Source: Micromussa lordhowensis
Lineage: Eukaryota > Cnidaria > Anthozoa > Scleractinia > Lobophylliidae
DNA length: 64,000 nucleotides
Assembly (NCBI GenBank): GCA_964020085.1
Contig: OZ026604.1
Coordinates: 31,193,830 to 31,257,829, forward strand
Reading direction: 5' to 3'
Below the pieces are notes generated by a model. The model made no database searches and was not told the DNA's origin. It saw only the letters and a list, made by a program, of their open reading frames with translations. The translations under genes were made by a program, and so were the position numbers. Shown here in pieces: positions 45,901 to 52,646 of this stretch; the stretch's first letter is position 1; each line of letters starts with the position of its first letter.

Positions 45901-48037
45901 AGATGAACTCTTCAGCTTGCGTCGTGAACTTGCCCAACTTAAAAGTAACAATGACGAGAACAGTCGACTGCAGAGATTACTGGAGGACAAAACCAGGGAA
46001 GCAGATTATTTACAAGGACAACTGGATGACCACAGCAATAGCTCTACATTGGAGAAGAATCGTCTGCGAGATGAACTGGAGGAGGCCCTGGAGAGGCTGC
46101 ACAAAAGCGAAGCCGAATTATCAACGAAATCCTTCGAGTACGATCGTGCTGATGACGAACATCAACGAATAGTGTTCGAGAAAGAGACTCTCATTAGCGA
46201 GCTTAACGGTGAAATTAACTCTCTTAACTTTGAAGTTTCCACTTTGAAAAGAGAGTTGGCGTACAGTAGGGATGACATAGACAGTTGGGCCGAAGAACGA
46301 AAGAATTACAGAGAAGAAGTTTTCAACTTGGGAAAAGAAAAATCACGGGCTGAAGAAGAGCTTCGCCTTCTCAAAGATGATTATGAAAATACCAACCAAC
46401 GGTTAGCCCTTGTGAAAAAGGAGAAAGATTACTACGAAGAAGAGAGTGGAAGAATCAAGGAAGAACTAAGAGCGGCAAATCTTGAGATGGAGCGTTTGAA
46501 GCGAGAAATGTCCATGAGCAAATATGAATACGACTCATTTGAGAATGAAAAGAGCAGCCTTAAGGAAGAGATTACCGCATTAAAATCAAGCAAGTCAGAG
46601 CTTCAAGAGGAACTATGGCGAGTGAAATTAGAGTTAGAGAAACTACAACGAGAGGCCGGAGTCAGAGGGCGAGAACGCGAGTCGTGGGAAAGAGAGAGAG
46701 TGAATTTACAAGAAGAAATCAAAACTTTCAGAGGTGAAAAACTCAACCTTACTGAAGAGAACCGAGAACTTACTCGAGAAAATGAAAGGCTCAAGGCTGA
46801 AATAGCGTTAAAAGATGAAGTCACCGACGATGCAGGAAAGGCAAGGAGGGAAAAGGAAGAGGTTTACTACGAATATACAGTAATAAAGGAGAAGTATACC
46901 AGGATCGAGGAGGAACATAGGATCATCGTGATCGAGAAACAAAAATTGGTTCAGGAGAAACAGAATCTGGAGTTTGACCTGGATGATTGTAGAAGCAAGC
47001 TACGAAGGATCGAGGATTCTAACAGGCACTCTGAGGACGAGAAGCGACGGTTAGAGTATGAATTAAGGACAGCGAAGGAACGACTGTTGATTGTCGAGCG
47101 CGAGTTTGATTCCCGAGCTATAGAAAAAGAGCAGATCTCTCAAGAAATAAGCAGCACCAGAATTGAACTCAGGAAAGTCGAAACCGATTTGCAAAATGCT
47201 TTGAGGAAGCTGAATGACGCGAACAATGACGTCACCGCGAAGCAGAGTCGTCTCGAGAGACTGGAGCGAGAACTTGAAGATCAGAGACGGGAGTGTAGGT
47301 CACATGACCTGGATCGAGAGCGCAAGGCTAGTCAGATAAGCAACTTGCAAAACAGGATTGAAGAGCTGGAGGGCGAGATTCAGAGTCTGCAGGATGATCT
47401 AATACTCAGCCACAGAGCTTATGAGCAGTGTAAGAAGCAGCTGGAAGAAGCTGAACTATCAGATCAGTCGGATGAGCAAACAGAAACGTCCACACTCCGA
47501 GTTGACGTCACGGAAAGACCTCAGCAGGTAACTACACTAGACATCGATGTCAAACCGCAAGTAACTACACTGGATATCAATGTCAGACCACAAAAGACAT
47601 TTGACTACAGTTTTACACCACAGACTACTTCAACAGTATTTGACTTGACTTCACAGAAGCAACAAACCACCGACTACACCTTCACTCAACAGACCACTAC
47701 AACAGAGTTTGACCTTCGTGTAAGACCACGTGAAACATCCGACTACGGCTACACCCCACAGACTACTACAACTGAATTCGAAGTAACTCCTCAAACAACC
47801 ACTCTAGACATTGACGTACCGGACCGTCACGAAACGACAGAATTGGAAATTAATATCGAGAGGGAAACCCAGCGCTCTCCCCTCACGTCATGGAGAACCG
47901 GAAATACGTCATCATTCCAGGTATATAGAGACCGGAAGTATAGTCCAGTACAGTTTGCTCTTGAGGAGGAGGAAGATGGAGAATATGAGATTGCGCAGAT
48001 TGAAAGTAGAAACTCGAGAAGAAGATGGAAGTATTAA
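33938..48037 (+). CDS. Giant uncharacterised coiled-coil protein, 4699 aa, single coding exon
   Basis: An uninterrupted 14.1-kb frame. I start it at the first in-frame ATG (MEDNRRKD, context ATAATGG). Residues ~10 to ~4506 are nearly continuous heptads of E/K/R/Q/L/S/D with very few prolines. Conserved features are a block at about residues 295-340 (MQTQLLQHQ, then RLKAAKATLETEVETLK) shared with the gene at 52647; tandem 28-residue units of the type LESAYDSCQKEKLQLQQELL (537-564, 565-592, 1592-1647, 3496-3551 and looser ones elsewhere); and a recurrent K(D/E)xxIxxL motif. The C-terminal 193 residues are not coiled coil: T/Q/D-rich repeats (TTLDIDV, DYTFTQQTTTTEFDL), then an acidic patch and the end RNSRRRWKY. 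No motor, kinase, membrane or signal segment was seen, so it is not a myosin. AATAAA follows at 48259. Function unknown; a long cytoplasmic scaffold, filament or rootlet-type protein is possible. Confidence 0.92.
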   Translation: MEDNRRKDTVNNLRLEIENLELKAAVESKDSVIQLLREEVKTVRESKEARSATTDHFYRENEVQELHSVVQSKDIAVKQLKEDLTSAHQNTEQVHQQYARARGELEAKDATISRLHQENDRLQETLEATQNERLQTLERLSGVQAELSVLRVDKNWLESQVKLQQEAYSSERLVSERTETVKGRDGLVFAMESVAKDKQTLQELINTASHYEEIIRSLDGGMRSDGLSARESHRLASATSPRHGEMSSIDENYVIELGSKMSEVEERLKKAVVSQKYQLQAEREQLIQEFKNMQTQLLQHQRHHEIQKNEISSKETLIHRLKAAKATLETEVETLKSDLAASRVESDKYLQEQRKFQHDLTSSRSKISKLEAELENERRQREMEKQRVQEFDSHSHAEREELSKLKIQFREQYLLNENHIREIAAKENLVRQLRERLEASEVEFDKFKSMRTAVQVTQTEVGREREKLQEKLLASERRYVELQASYEDCRQKNEGLHRELQEYRQKHSRIDVAEDSLEQMKLSLENDLLIAQKKLSKLESAYDSCQKEKLQLQQELLPANTKITQLKSAHESCQQQKAQLQQEVLSSHKRLGEFEAKIERQRQEKADVQRNMKALENRFNKVEQQLQRTASEKQSVVEKLEEANRRLMNVSDDGKRRDFEWQDHQKKFDELSSEIHKKDKTMYQLRDEKELLEAELQRFKQDFETLNKELAACQREKGSLQNELASERQSLSDVEKDCGRLKQEREKLQHELNSMKDNNVQWKEMCDKIQHDKERLQQELLAAQRNISRHESSQESEKRSSQQDTMVLRTKISALESEVQELKKNDESLKIKTLELEKCKADLSKVEREVDEAARKLERFTRGSEMKESFIQQLKRENVSLKRELDSALNDSGEYSTSYVSESRAIEVEVELLQNQLSDTNSQIKEIEEDRDSWRQKNLQLQKEIVSLEAKSSELERAYGRLQDQEKRLHHELEGCKNTINQLEKELYIHQDNKNKLESAFENSEDKKDELSREILDARKKLAELENLYKVTKNDSESRREADRVKITKLENQVESLSKQKQQTHQLLEETRDAARRYQDELHKTETKLQELQRDSEGHYHNIHSKEALNKKIRQEKETIEKELESVQVQLVNTASNVESFDMERYELMQEMRLAKDKVREWENAYKTLQQEHESLEKELRSAQRMVNEVENEFNKNQKDRQNEIRTNHLKVSKFESQVQAVLKQRDTLKEQLEEVRDELRKTKDEYTHLQKEFIQHQQRCDAYRKELLAKSHQIDRLEDEKNALQRKMEQLRIELGHNEMTGQAVKQKRDILEGDLQSASDKITEIEYALTSVRSEKEEIQKDLYRVTSKLSTVEDSYAKAQEKVKDLEIQLNAARKVIGDLEQELSIMKNKASQLEADHGFKFGQIDQLEEKLDAAHRSLSEIESAYECSEREKEDLKQQLSHAERKVSELKQTIQRNEEENDDLERQLDSTRHRTTKLESQLSQAQKQKVQYKEQLEDVRAKLLKCKDELGTVQSHLYDCQRSLDVLRKDTANKDSTITELRGKCTSLESTLGQTDEALAKHQTENDILQQSKRDLQEELLQNQEKFQQLEAMYKLCEHEKQRLEEEIHSFYKRLAELQGSYQTCEHDKMDAQRQVMVLEQKVNKLEVVLEQTQREKANLVYHSGDLNASNKKAVEELAVVKVRLEENQKSFSEFSSELFEKERVVEEYKIKITTLTTENDYLNAEVTKKKEQLWQLENDRRKLQDKWRETSDEVIRMKPLWETAQRKKEQIETELQANRKKVATLESILKKNEERTTQTDKELNTCKNKISDLETELNSLRRKVSVMESHYEEATKELGDVREELRAAQEKNTSYSIQLDTARSEQLDLKQQIAVLEKNAAEHEEEISSLQGKKESLEEDLFTARNKLTQMESTINALEMQRTNLKGQLSDSRDKNVDLKEENMRIASQLKEQQGVAESLKKALVKKEKTIEELNERIAELVTELETLRQEGITIKVSCESLQGAQEDLSFKLMEYESKEERTQNDLQELRDSRDEMERELNIAVQKNLEQENRMKSLQREKDRLRSSLDETVRKLTKESEDGSRARKELQENQRIIEQLRNENRVMDSQIEELRAVKTAVESELAEIRSEYEESKSRKEEIEKDIKDSDDERKRFKDDISRLEDLVADLEKGKYALEKDLQQSNLKCLDFESLLVKSAQSESDLKHELQSSSNKVFALESEYKLSKQQSNEIKRENEILGKKVRDLDELFKKSDRERKEARQELILTQSKVADLEYKYGYEYNERSSLTVQLEDANSQVSTALDKTLSLEQKVAEQKILLDMANKEVDDKEEVIRQLKNSKMFLEGQRDNLKQNAVSGKEETERLQQEVSRFQRENFQLHKKTTELESKLRKTVAEKDRARDEASTCKDDLFTLKNQLDESQEAKEDLEHQLEEYKQTALNYKNNCVSFQRQVTELTGQCDVFKETLGAREGSIGQLREAKRILEDEMERLQNALKEKERENDTLMTKRKELESSLSSALMQLAEAEGSLKVNKETVKRLESDSDSLKSKLSDMENKMADLEQREKDAQRNNIVLKSQISSLESGFQTSQEDRGDLEREVQSLQAELENMRTSREEDREELLNLRSEAQASKNKVYTLETQLQRIEKIKDSFEQQVNIFTSKGSDSSNELSRLQHKVQEQNLLLESHSRDFANKDETIEMFRVENRTLKADVSSFHEENARIRSSIDILQQRKDAADKELFDALKQGSEFELRLVAAQEENEELNKELEEKQEKTTNLQEELYRALKDLASLRHELEDTQSRATKSKEDVAELQRQLNEKEASLETCRSNSDDKDNKIGSLQLEVNTLDQELKSLAEELSNEKEKYQHTQDEIRKLQRELDIREASATDFEETAERLRNENDNLKKDVLCSKEIEEDVRERYQAAQREHENQLLELATLQQKLVYVEARYSSVAEDKDKLKEECTALRRDTSEMKIALDGVQREKTKIEGELIVVKQRSTDLQSRITNILREKDKSTEEVSSINSSLATLQVDYKMILSQKEEKEKEIIDLNSKLSKTELELQDCERRKATLEGDVNGLQRKVDELEHTVTYLEQKDKELQTEFIDSHKKITALDQDLISAKNKITRMEAFSGVTEGKVKVLNDDLFKAEQKVSQLETALSESLEKESQQQKDLLDAYKKATDFEVAYQTSQSVKNQLQQDINTYKNKLTTSDRKLQKEIKEKTQLEGQLQEAKLKIDNLKSELMRHQRKLTEQQQQSDTKHRDNESKTAVIETLQSSKKSLENQVEDLRRDLASAKFNSEKFGHENKDLKHQLEASRERLADVESTVELNTLECDRLKSEILQLETSYQESQLICAMLRKEKEGLNSQLLETATPDMDFGPVEDSVEKEKDELENQLSKVKRELDALKSAHEDMATGKAKAEEHLSVVTKELSDLQAENQSVRLDNTRKTFELESAKTRLSELEVSCEQVKLAKERLQEEASDTERKLVSLEARYELCESQKNDSNREVLNMEKKLALLECSYNRIREREIDLEREILESHKRVTELEYDLQAKKELLDETQNAVRDLEEKNDDFQVEILDAQGKINELEATCESWEEKANRWEEEVEAAERRMKDAEEVHKFGQLEKSEQQNELAVLRENISALERELNNSKREKDELLSQMDDLRNTSFSDRDDVNSLRKQLKELERKISEASREAKDKAASLDDIQRQKSLLTDEVDTLKRELFEKERSHEDITREKDRIDHELEMLKDKLEENKRKLKASEEEKEKMRSEMISTHNLVCTLQDNNQTNEAQNGMLEQELEYLRKKVSDTELELQTYKKKSDILKQDLRRFQDGSFSSRPDRESTQEEVRLLRNELQTNTEKYRELERFCKESEDEKMRLQKELLDTHKKASDMVIAHQYCHQEKNALQDEIASLKQRLMDLEDRQDDNKDKADDLQDDLLDLHRKLSRAETMYEQSEEDNNRLNSELEEAEKKIRALEDELFSLRRELAQLKSNNDENSRLQRLLEDKTREADYLQGQLDDHSNSSTLEKNRLRDELEEALERLHKSEAELSTKSFEYDRADDEHQRIVFEKETLISELNGEINSLNFEVSTLKRELAYSRDDIDSWAEERKNYREEVFNLGKEKSRAEEELRLLKDDYENTNQRLALVKKEKDYYEEESGRIKEELRAANLEMERLKREMSMSKYEYDSFENEKSSLKEEITALKSSKSELQEELWRVKLELEKLQREAGVRGRERESWERERVNLQEEIKTFRGEKLNLTEENRELTRENERLKAEIALKDEVTDDAGKARREKEEVYYEYTVIKEKYTRIEEEHRIIVIEKQKLVQEKQNLEFDLDDCRSKLRRIEDSNRHSEDEKRRLEYELRTAKERLLIVEREFDSRAIEKEQISQEISSTRIELRKVETDLQNALRKLNDANNDVTAKQSRLERLERELEDQRRECRSHDLDRERKASQISNLQNRIEELEGEIQSLQDDLILSHRAYEQCKKQLEEAELSDQSDEQTETSTLRVDVTERPQQVTTLDIDVKPQVTTLDINVRPQKTFDYSFTPQTTSTVFDLTSQKQQTTDYTFTQQTTTTEFDLRVRPRETSDYGYTPQTTTTEFEVTPQTTTLDIDVPDRHETTELEINIERETQRSPLTSWRTGNTSSFQVYRDRKYSPVQFALEEEEDGEYEIAQIESRNSRRRWKY
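47525..47860 (+). repeat. Coding repeat in the C-terminal tail: TTLDIDV and DYxxTxQTT units
   Basis: TTLDIDV, TTLDINV, TTLDIDV and TTELEINI occur at intervals. Between them are DYSFTPQTTSTVFDL, DYTFTQQTTTTEFDL and DYGYTPQTTTTEFEV. The DNA repeats are diverged, so this is old or under selection at protein level. Confidence 0.85.
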
Positions 48038-49139
48038 GATGTTGTTGGCAATGAATAACATTGATCTAACTTCCATATGGAATGCCATCAATAGTTAATG
48101 AAAAAGCTATTTGCAGTGTGTGTGTGTTTGCAGTAACTTTCGGCTGAAAAGATTGGGATGTCGACTGTAACCATTGTAAACATCACATTCTTTAGCCTGC
48201 CTTATACAAGACGTGAATTTTCTTTTGCGCTTTTCGCTTCGAAAGCCTTGAGGGAGAAAATAAACTGCTCTCAAGAAACTCCATCACATTTGTGTTTACA
48301 AATATCCCACTTGCTCGGTAACAAGGTATGTGGCTCGAAACAATATGTTTACCAGGAGATTTCTTTCAACTTTAGCAGAAGCTATTGCATTATGTTAATA
48401 AATTACGAAAGCGCGACTGCTTATATTTGAAACATATAATTATATGTTCGGGAATTATTTTAATTGTATTGATTCAAAAGTACGAGAAATATAGATAGAA
48501 ATGAAACTATATTTATCAATTTGGTACAGAAATAATGTAATTATTTATCAAGAAACAGCTGTTTGTCTCTATCCTCTTCCAGTGAAGTTTTCATTTTCCA
48601 AAGTAGTCCTTTTTGGACAAATTCATCTATGTTTTAAATATAGTTGAAAAAGAGAATATTTTCTATGGGAAAATCTTCAAATCGGTGAAGAAATAATCTT
48701 CTAATCGGCATTGACTTACAATTTAATAAATACTTATGTCAAAAGAAACCACAGCCGGAAGCTTTTATAATACGAGCTTTTGTGCTATTGTAACTCGCTT
48801 ATGGAGATTTTAATGCTAGATTGCATTATATAGATTACATTTTTTGTTACTTATATATACTGATAATATGTCCATATCTTACACAAGGGAATAATATGGG
48901 ACAGTATAGTCTTTAAGCTTTAATGATGCAAGTAGCATCTAATAGAAAGTGCAAAGTCATCGAAATTTGTTTACATTATTTTGTATCACTTAGGACTCTT
49001 AACTTAGCAAGACAATTCAACTGTCCGTGATGTAAGTTTCACAGTATATAGATCATCTTGAAATTATTCGGCTCTTCTTTTGAAAAGCGTTGTAATAAAT
49101 GGCCTTATTTACCAACAAAATTAAGGCGTTGTTTCTTGG

Positions 49140-49453
49140 CATCTGAGTAGCCTGCGCCGCAGGCGTTATTTTGCAACGGAACGCTCGCTAACCAGTTTTT
49201 TGATGTCGCCATCTTGGATTGTAATTGAATGCTTGACCGGTAGAGGATTGGTAAAGAGGCGGGGTGGGGGATCACCTGAAATTTCCCTTCCCCCTCCCCC
49301 TATCCCCCTCGCCCATTTTTTCCACTTCACGCCATCTCGGCACATTCTTCCTCGCCCCAATCCTCTACAGTTACCAAATCCAAGATGGCGGCCTATTACG
49401 AAAATGTACACTCGCGCGCTCAAAATACGCCTGCACTGCAGGCTACATCTGAG
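49140..49453. mobile_element. 298-bp MITE with TAGCCTGC ends and 8-bp target duplication
   Basis: The element is 49148-49445. Its ends TAGCCTGCGCCGCAGGCGT and ACGCCTGCACTGCAGGCTA are inverted. An inner pair, GCCATCTTGGATT against AATCCAAGATGGCGGC, makes the whole element fold back. CATCTGAG flanks it on both sides (49140-49147, 49446-49453). The outermost TAGCCTGCG is the same as in the element at 11035-12294, which suggests related families. Confidence 0.85.
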
Positions 49454-49639
49454 CTGATCGCAAGCAAATTTTTCGTCTCTTCTCCATTCCCGACTCTTAG
49501 AGAACCGCGGTGGTTTAACGGTTAATGTGTCGATCAGTTCTCATTTTCTCAAAACTTGGCTTGTCTCACGTTGTTCTTGGACAAAACAATTTAATCCCCG
49601 ACAAAAACGTTTACGGGCACTTTTATACGACAACCTTAC

Positions 49640-50030
49640 AAATTCCTGTGTATCAGTGAGGCATTGGACATAGTTAACACGCTGGCCGTTCGGCAACTGA
49701 AGACACTTTACTCTCGTAGTGCCTCTCTCCACCCAGGTGTATAAATGGCTTCCGGCAAATTTAATGCTGTGGGTGGTAACCCTGCGATGGACTAGCATCC
49801 CATCCAGGGAGAGTAGAAATTCTCCTGGTTAATTCAAGCTTCGGTAACTGGGATGAGGTCGATCGGGCGCTATTCTGTAGGTCACCTTGTCTGGCGATGT
49901 CTAGAGCTCCTCAAACTTTTGAAGATTAACCTGGCGATGGACTAACAGCCAATCCGGGGTGGACTAGAAATACTTCTTGTCGCTTTATGGTAAGAATGAG
50001 AACCATGATCGCCATCGAATTCTCCTTGCT
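49640..50030 (+). mobile_element. Two adjacent SINE/LINE-tail repeats, 'GTGTATAAATGGC' family
   Basis: AGTGCCTCTCTCCACCCAGG, GTGTATAAATGGCTTCCGGC, AAATTTAATGCT and GCGATGGACTAGCATCCC are followed by TAGAAATTCTCCTGGTTAAT. A second partial unit starts at GGCGATGGACTAACAGCC (49934) with TAGAAATACTTCTTGTCGC. The family also occurs inverted at 17215-17470. Confidence 0.6.
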
Positions 50031-50134
50031 TCTTTAAATTCATTTTGTATTACTTCTTCTCAAGAATTCAGTGTTTCATCATGTGATCAACTTCTAGTTA
50101 CCTGGGAAAGTGTTCTTCCTTTTCGGGTTCGGCC

Positions 50135-50320
50135 CCCTTTCACACTACGAAGGAGAAATTTGAAAACGCAGCTTTATTTCTAAGGTTACGTCTTCGGTCC
50201 ACACTAATCCATCACGAAAACGGAGCTTTTTGAAAATAGCAAAGTGTGGATTAGGCTTATAAAGAGAAGCACACTGATGACGGCGGTGTTTTGTTTGAAC
50301 TTTTTCGTTTGGTGGGTAGA
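50135..50320. repeat. Foldback relative of the 3550-3800 repeat
   Basis: Contains AGGAGAAATTTGAAAACGC, GGTCCACACTAATCCATCAC, GAAAACGGAGCTTTTTGAAA and AGTGTGGATTAGGC, the same motif set as at 3550-3800. Confidence 0.6.
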
Positions 50321-52133
50321 ACTAAAACCATCAGTGTTCTGTATAACACCCCTAAACGAGAGAGTTGTTGCTGTGTAGCCATATACTCTAATCACAGAAG
50401 CGAAGAGGATGGCTGAGTGAGTGACCCCTAAACAAGAGGAACAGTATCCCTTCCCCCTGCACGTGGGACAACCCCCTGGGGAAATAATTACCCACACGCG
50501 CTAAACACGCGAACTACAAATCGTCCTCATATCGACCAGAGGAAAAGACATGCAGTGACAAGTGTTTTCAATTTTGATCACACTGTCTTATCGCGGAAAC
50601 AACATTTCTTCTAGCGACTCTCTCAAACAATTCTGAATAATAGTTATATTGAACTGGGGCAAGTCGCAAGGTCAAACGAAATGAAAATGTGAATAATGAA
50701 CTAGTTACACATTTAATGTAGTTGCTTTTTGGCACAGGTTTTCTTTTGCTGGGTCCAGACCTACATAAGATCTGTTTTCAAAGAAAGGCGACCTTGTTAA
50801 ATCGATTTGAAAGGAGCTATTAATGGAGCGCTTTTTTGCAAGTATCGTAAAAGCATAAAGTGACATGCATGGAAATGCGTTTCTCTTCAACCGTTCGTTT
50901 ACTGTTGTTGTTTTTTAGCTGTTTTTTTCCTAACTGATCCAGAAATGAATTTACAATTCATCCGCAATTAAATACAGCGGGTGAAAAATAAAAAATAAAA
51001 AACCATGGATCATTAGGGTTGGTAAACATAGAGGACGTTTTTCGCTAAGTTCCTTCTATTTATGTATTAACCTTGACCTCTATATTAATTTTCGATTTTG
51101 TTTTTTTCTGCAAGACCACTTAATTTGGAATGTGTACCTCAACTGAAATCAGTTTTAAAATACATACTGTATAAACCATGAAAATGATTAACAAAACTTC
51201 ATAATTATGTCGCACGTGCGTAATTCTGTCCTTGCGAGGTTTTATGCAGTCTGATTTATCCAAAGAAAACATATTTGTCACGAAACCTCCAGTTCAGCAA
51301 ATTTTGAACAAAATAAAACTTGTGGACATTACGACTACACCTTGTGTTGCGCAATAGTATTGAATACTGACTAAAAACGCGTTTTTCACAACATTGCTTT
51401 GAAGGACTGAAGGCGGAATAGATAGCAACGAGAAATGGACGCAAACTGATTGTTTTAAAATGCAAATATCGTGTTATTAGTGTTTCGTTGCGTTTAATTT
51501 ATGTTAACATGTTATTCTGAGGGCGACAAGAGCTGGTGCTCTTACAAATGCCAAAACAAACAGGCGCGATACATTTAAATTTCAGAAGGCGGATTCAATT
51601 ACCGTATATTTGTTAAAAATCCTACTCAATTGCCATTGTAAAAATTGACTAAAATGAGAATAGAACAGAACCTATTGAAAAAGTGCGCAGATATGATCAT
51701 TTTAAATATTGCGACTGTTTTGTTTTGTATAATATTGTTCCAGGATACAGCCTCTTCCGCAAACTACTTCTTCATTTCCGTTTTCTGCGAAATTACTAGA
51801 TCAATACCACAGGTATGATGTACAAAAGCACTATCAAAACTGACATATTGAATCATAGAATATCTCGCTACGATTTTTAGGCTTCGATGCAACGAATATT
51901 AAACTTTTTAAAAAGGAAATTGGTTCAGTTCGTTTTTGTAAACCATTAAAATGACAAACGCACTTCCGAATATCCAGCTATCAAAAGTTAAAACCAACCA
52001 ATCATATACCGCGAAAGAAAGTCGGTTTCCATAGTTACCGAACCTGACATGAACACCTGTCGTAAAGGTGAGAACTGGCGAATCACAAAGAGAGGAATGA
52101 AAACGGAAAATAACAACAAGTGGCTTTTTTGCA

Positions 52134-52140
52134 TATAAAT
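52134..52140 (+). promoter_or_regulatory. Candidate TATA box for the 2526-aa coiled-coil gene
   Basis: TATAAAT sits about 510 bp upstream of the ATG in otherwise unannotated DNA. A start site near 52165 would give a long but ordinary 5' UTR. Position only; no further proof. Confidence 0.3.
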
Positions 52141-52646
52141 ATCAGTCGCTCTTTCGCAGGTTAAATGGTCTTTTACAGCAAGCGACCAAACGGTATATTT
52201 ATTAAATTACGGTTTTGCCAACCGGGGAACTCAAGTGAAAACTACTTTTGAATGACGTCGAGATGTTCGGTGGTTAATATATGGATGGAAAACTCGCCCT
52301 GCATCAACGGTGGTAAAAGACCGTCTGTATATTTCTCCGGGTAATAATTATAGTATCAGACTATTGCGGTGTGTATTTTTCATCACGCATAAAAATATCT
52401 TTTTATTACGTGGATTTCAAAGCCGGGAGAGGATTGCGAAAGCCGTATTCTAAGCAAGGTCGATATGGTAGTGCAACTCTTGGTGGCAAAGACAAAAGTC
52501 ATAAAGGAAAGTGGTTGATTATGCGATGATGAATCTTACAACAAAGTGAGTGAATAGTACTTGCGTCTTCGTGAAGTAGTGTTGGACCGCTTGACACCAC
52601 AGAAAGGCGACATCATTGATACTCGAATTTTCTTGCCCAATTGAAC

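Larger units (their letters stand above)
48038..52646. other. Intergenic region between the two large coiled-coil genes
   Basis: No protein gene is supported. It starts with the 3' UTR of the giant gene (AATAAA at 48259, others later). It contains a MITE at 49148-49445, SINE-like copies at 49640-50030 and a foldback relative at 50135-50320. Towards the right it holds the probable promoter and 5' UTR of the next gene (TATAAAT at 52134-52140). Confidence 0.5.

Noticed and set aside
34187..47300. Many antisense and shifted frames of 60-110 codons within the giant gene
   Set aside because: They are Ser/Leu/Phe/Cys-rich mirrors of the purine-rich coding strand and have no independent support.
33938..48037. 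Giant protein as a myosin heavy chain, rootletin or golgin
   Set aside because: No motor domain, no GRIP or other targeting domain, and none of the family-specific sequence I would recognise. General coiled-coil similarity is not evidence of orthology.
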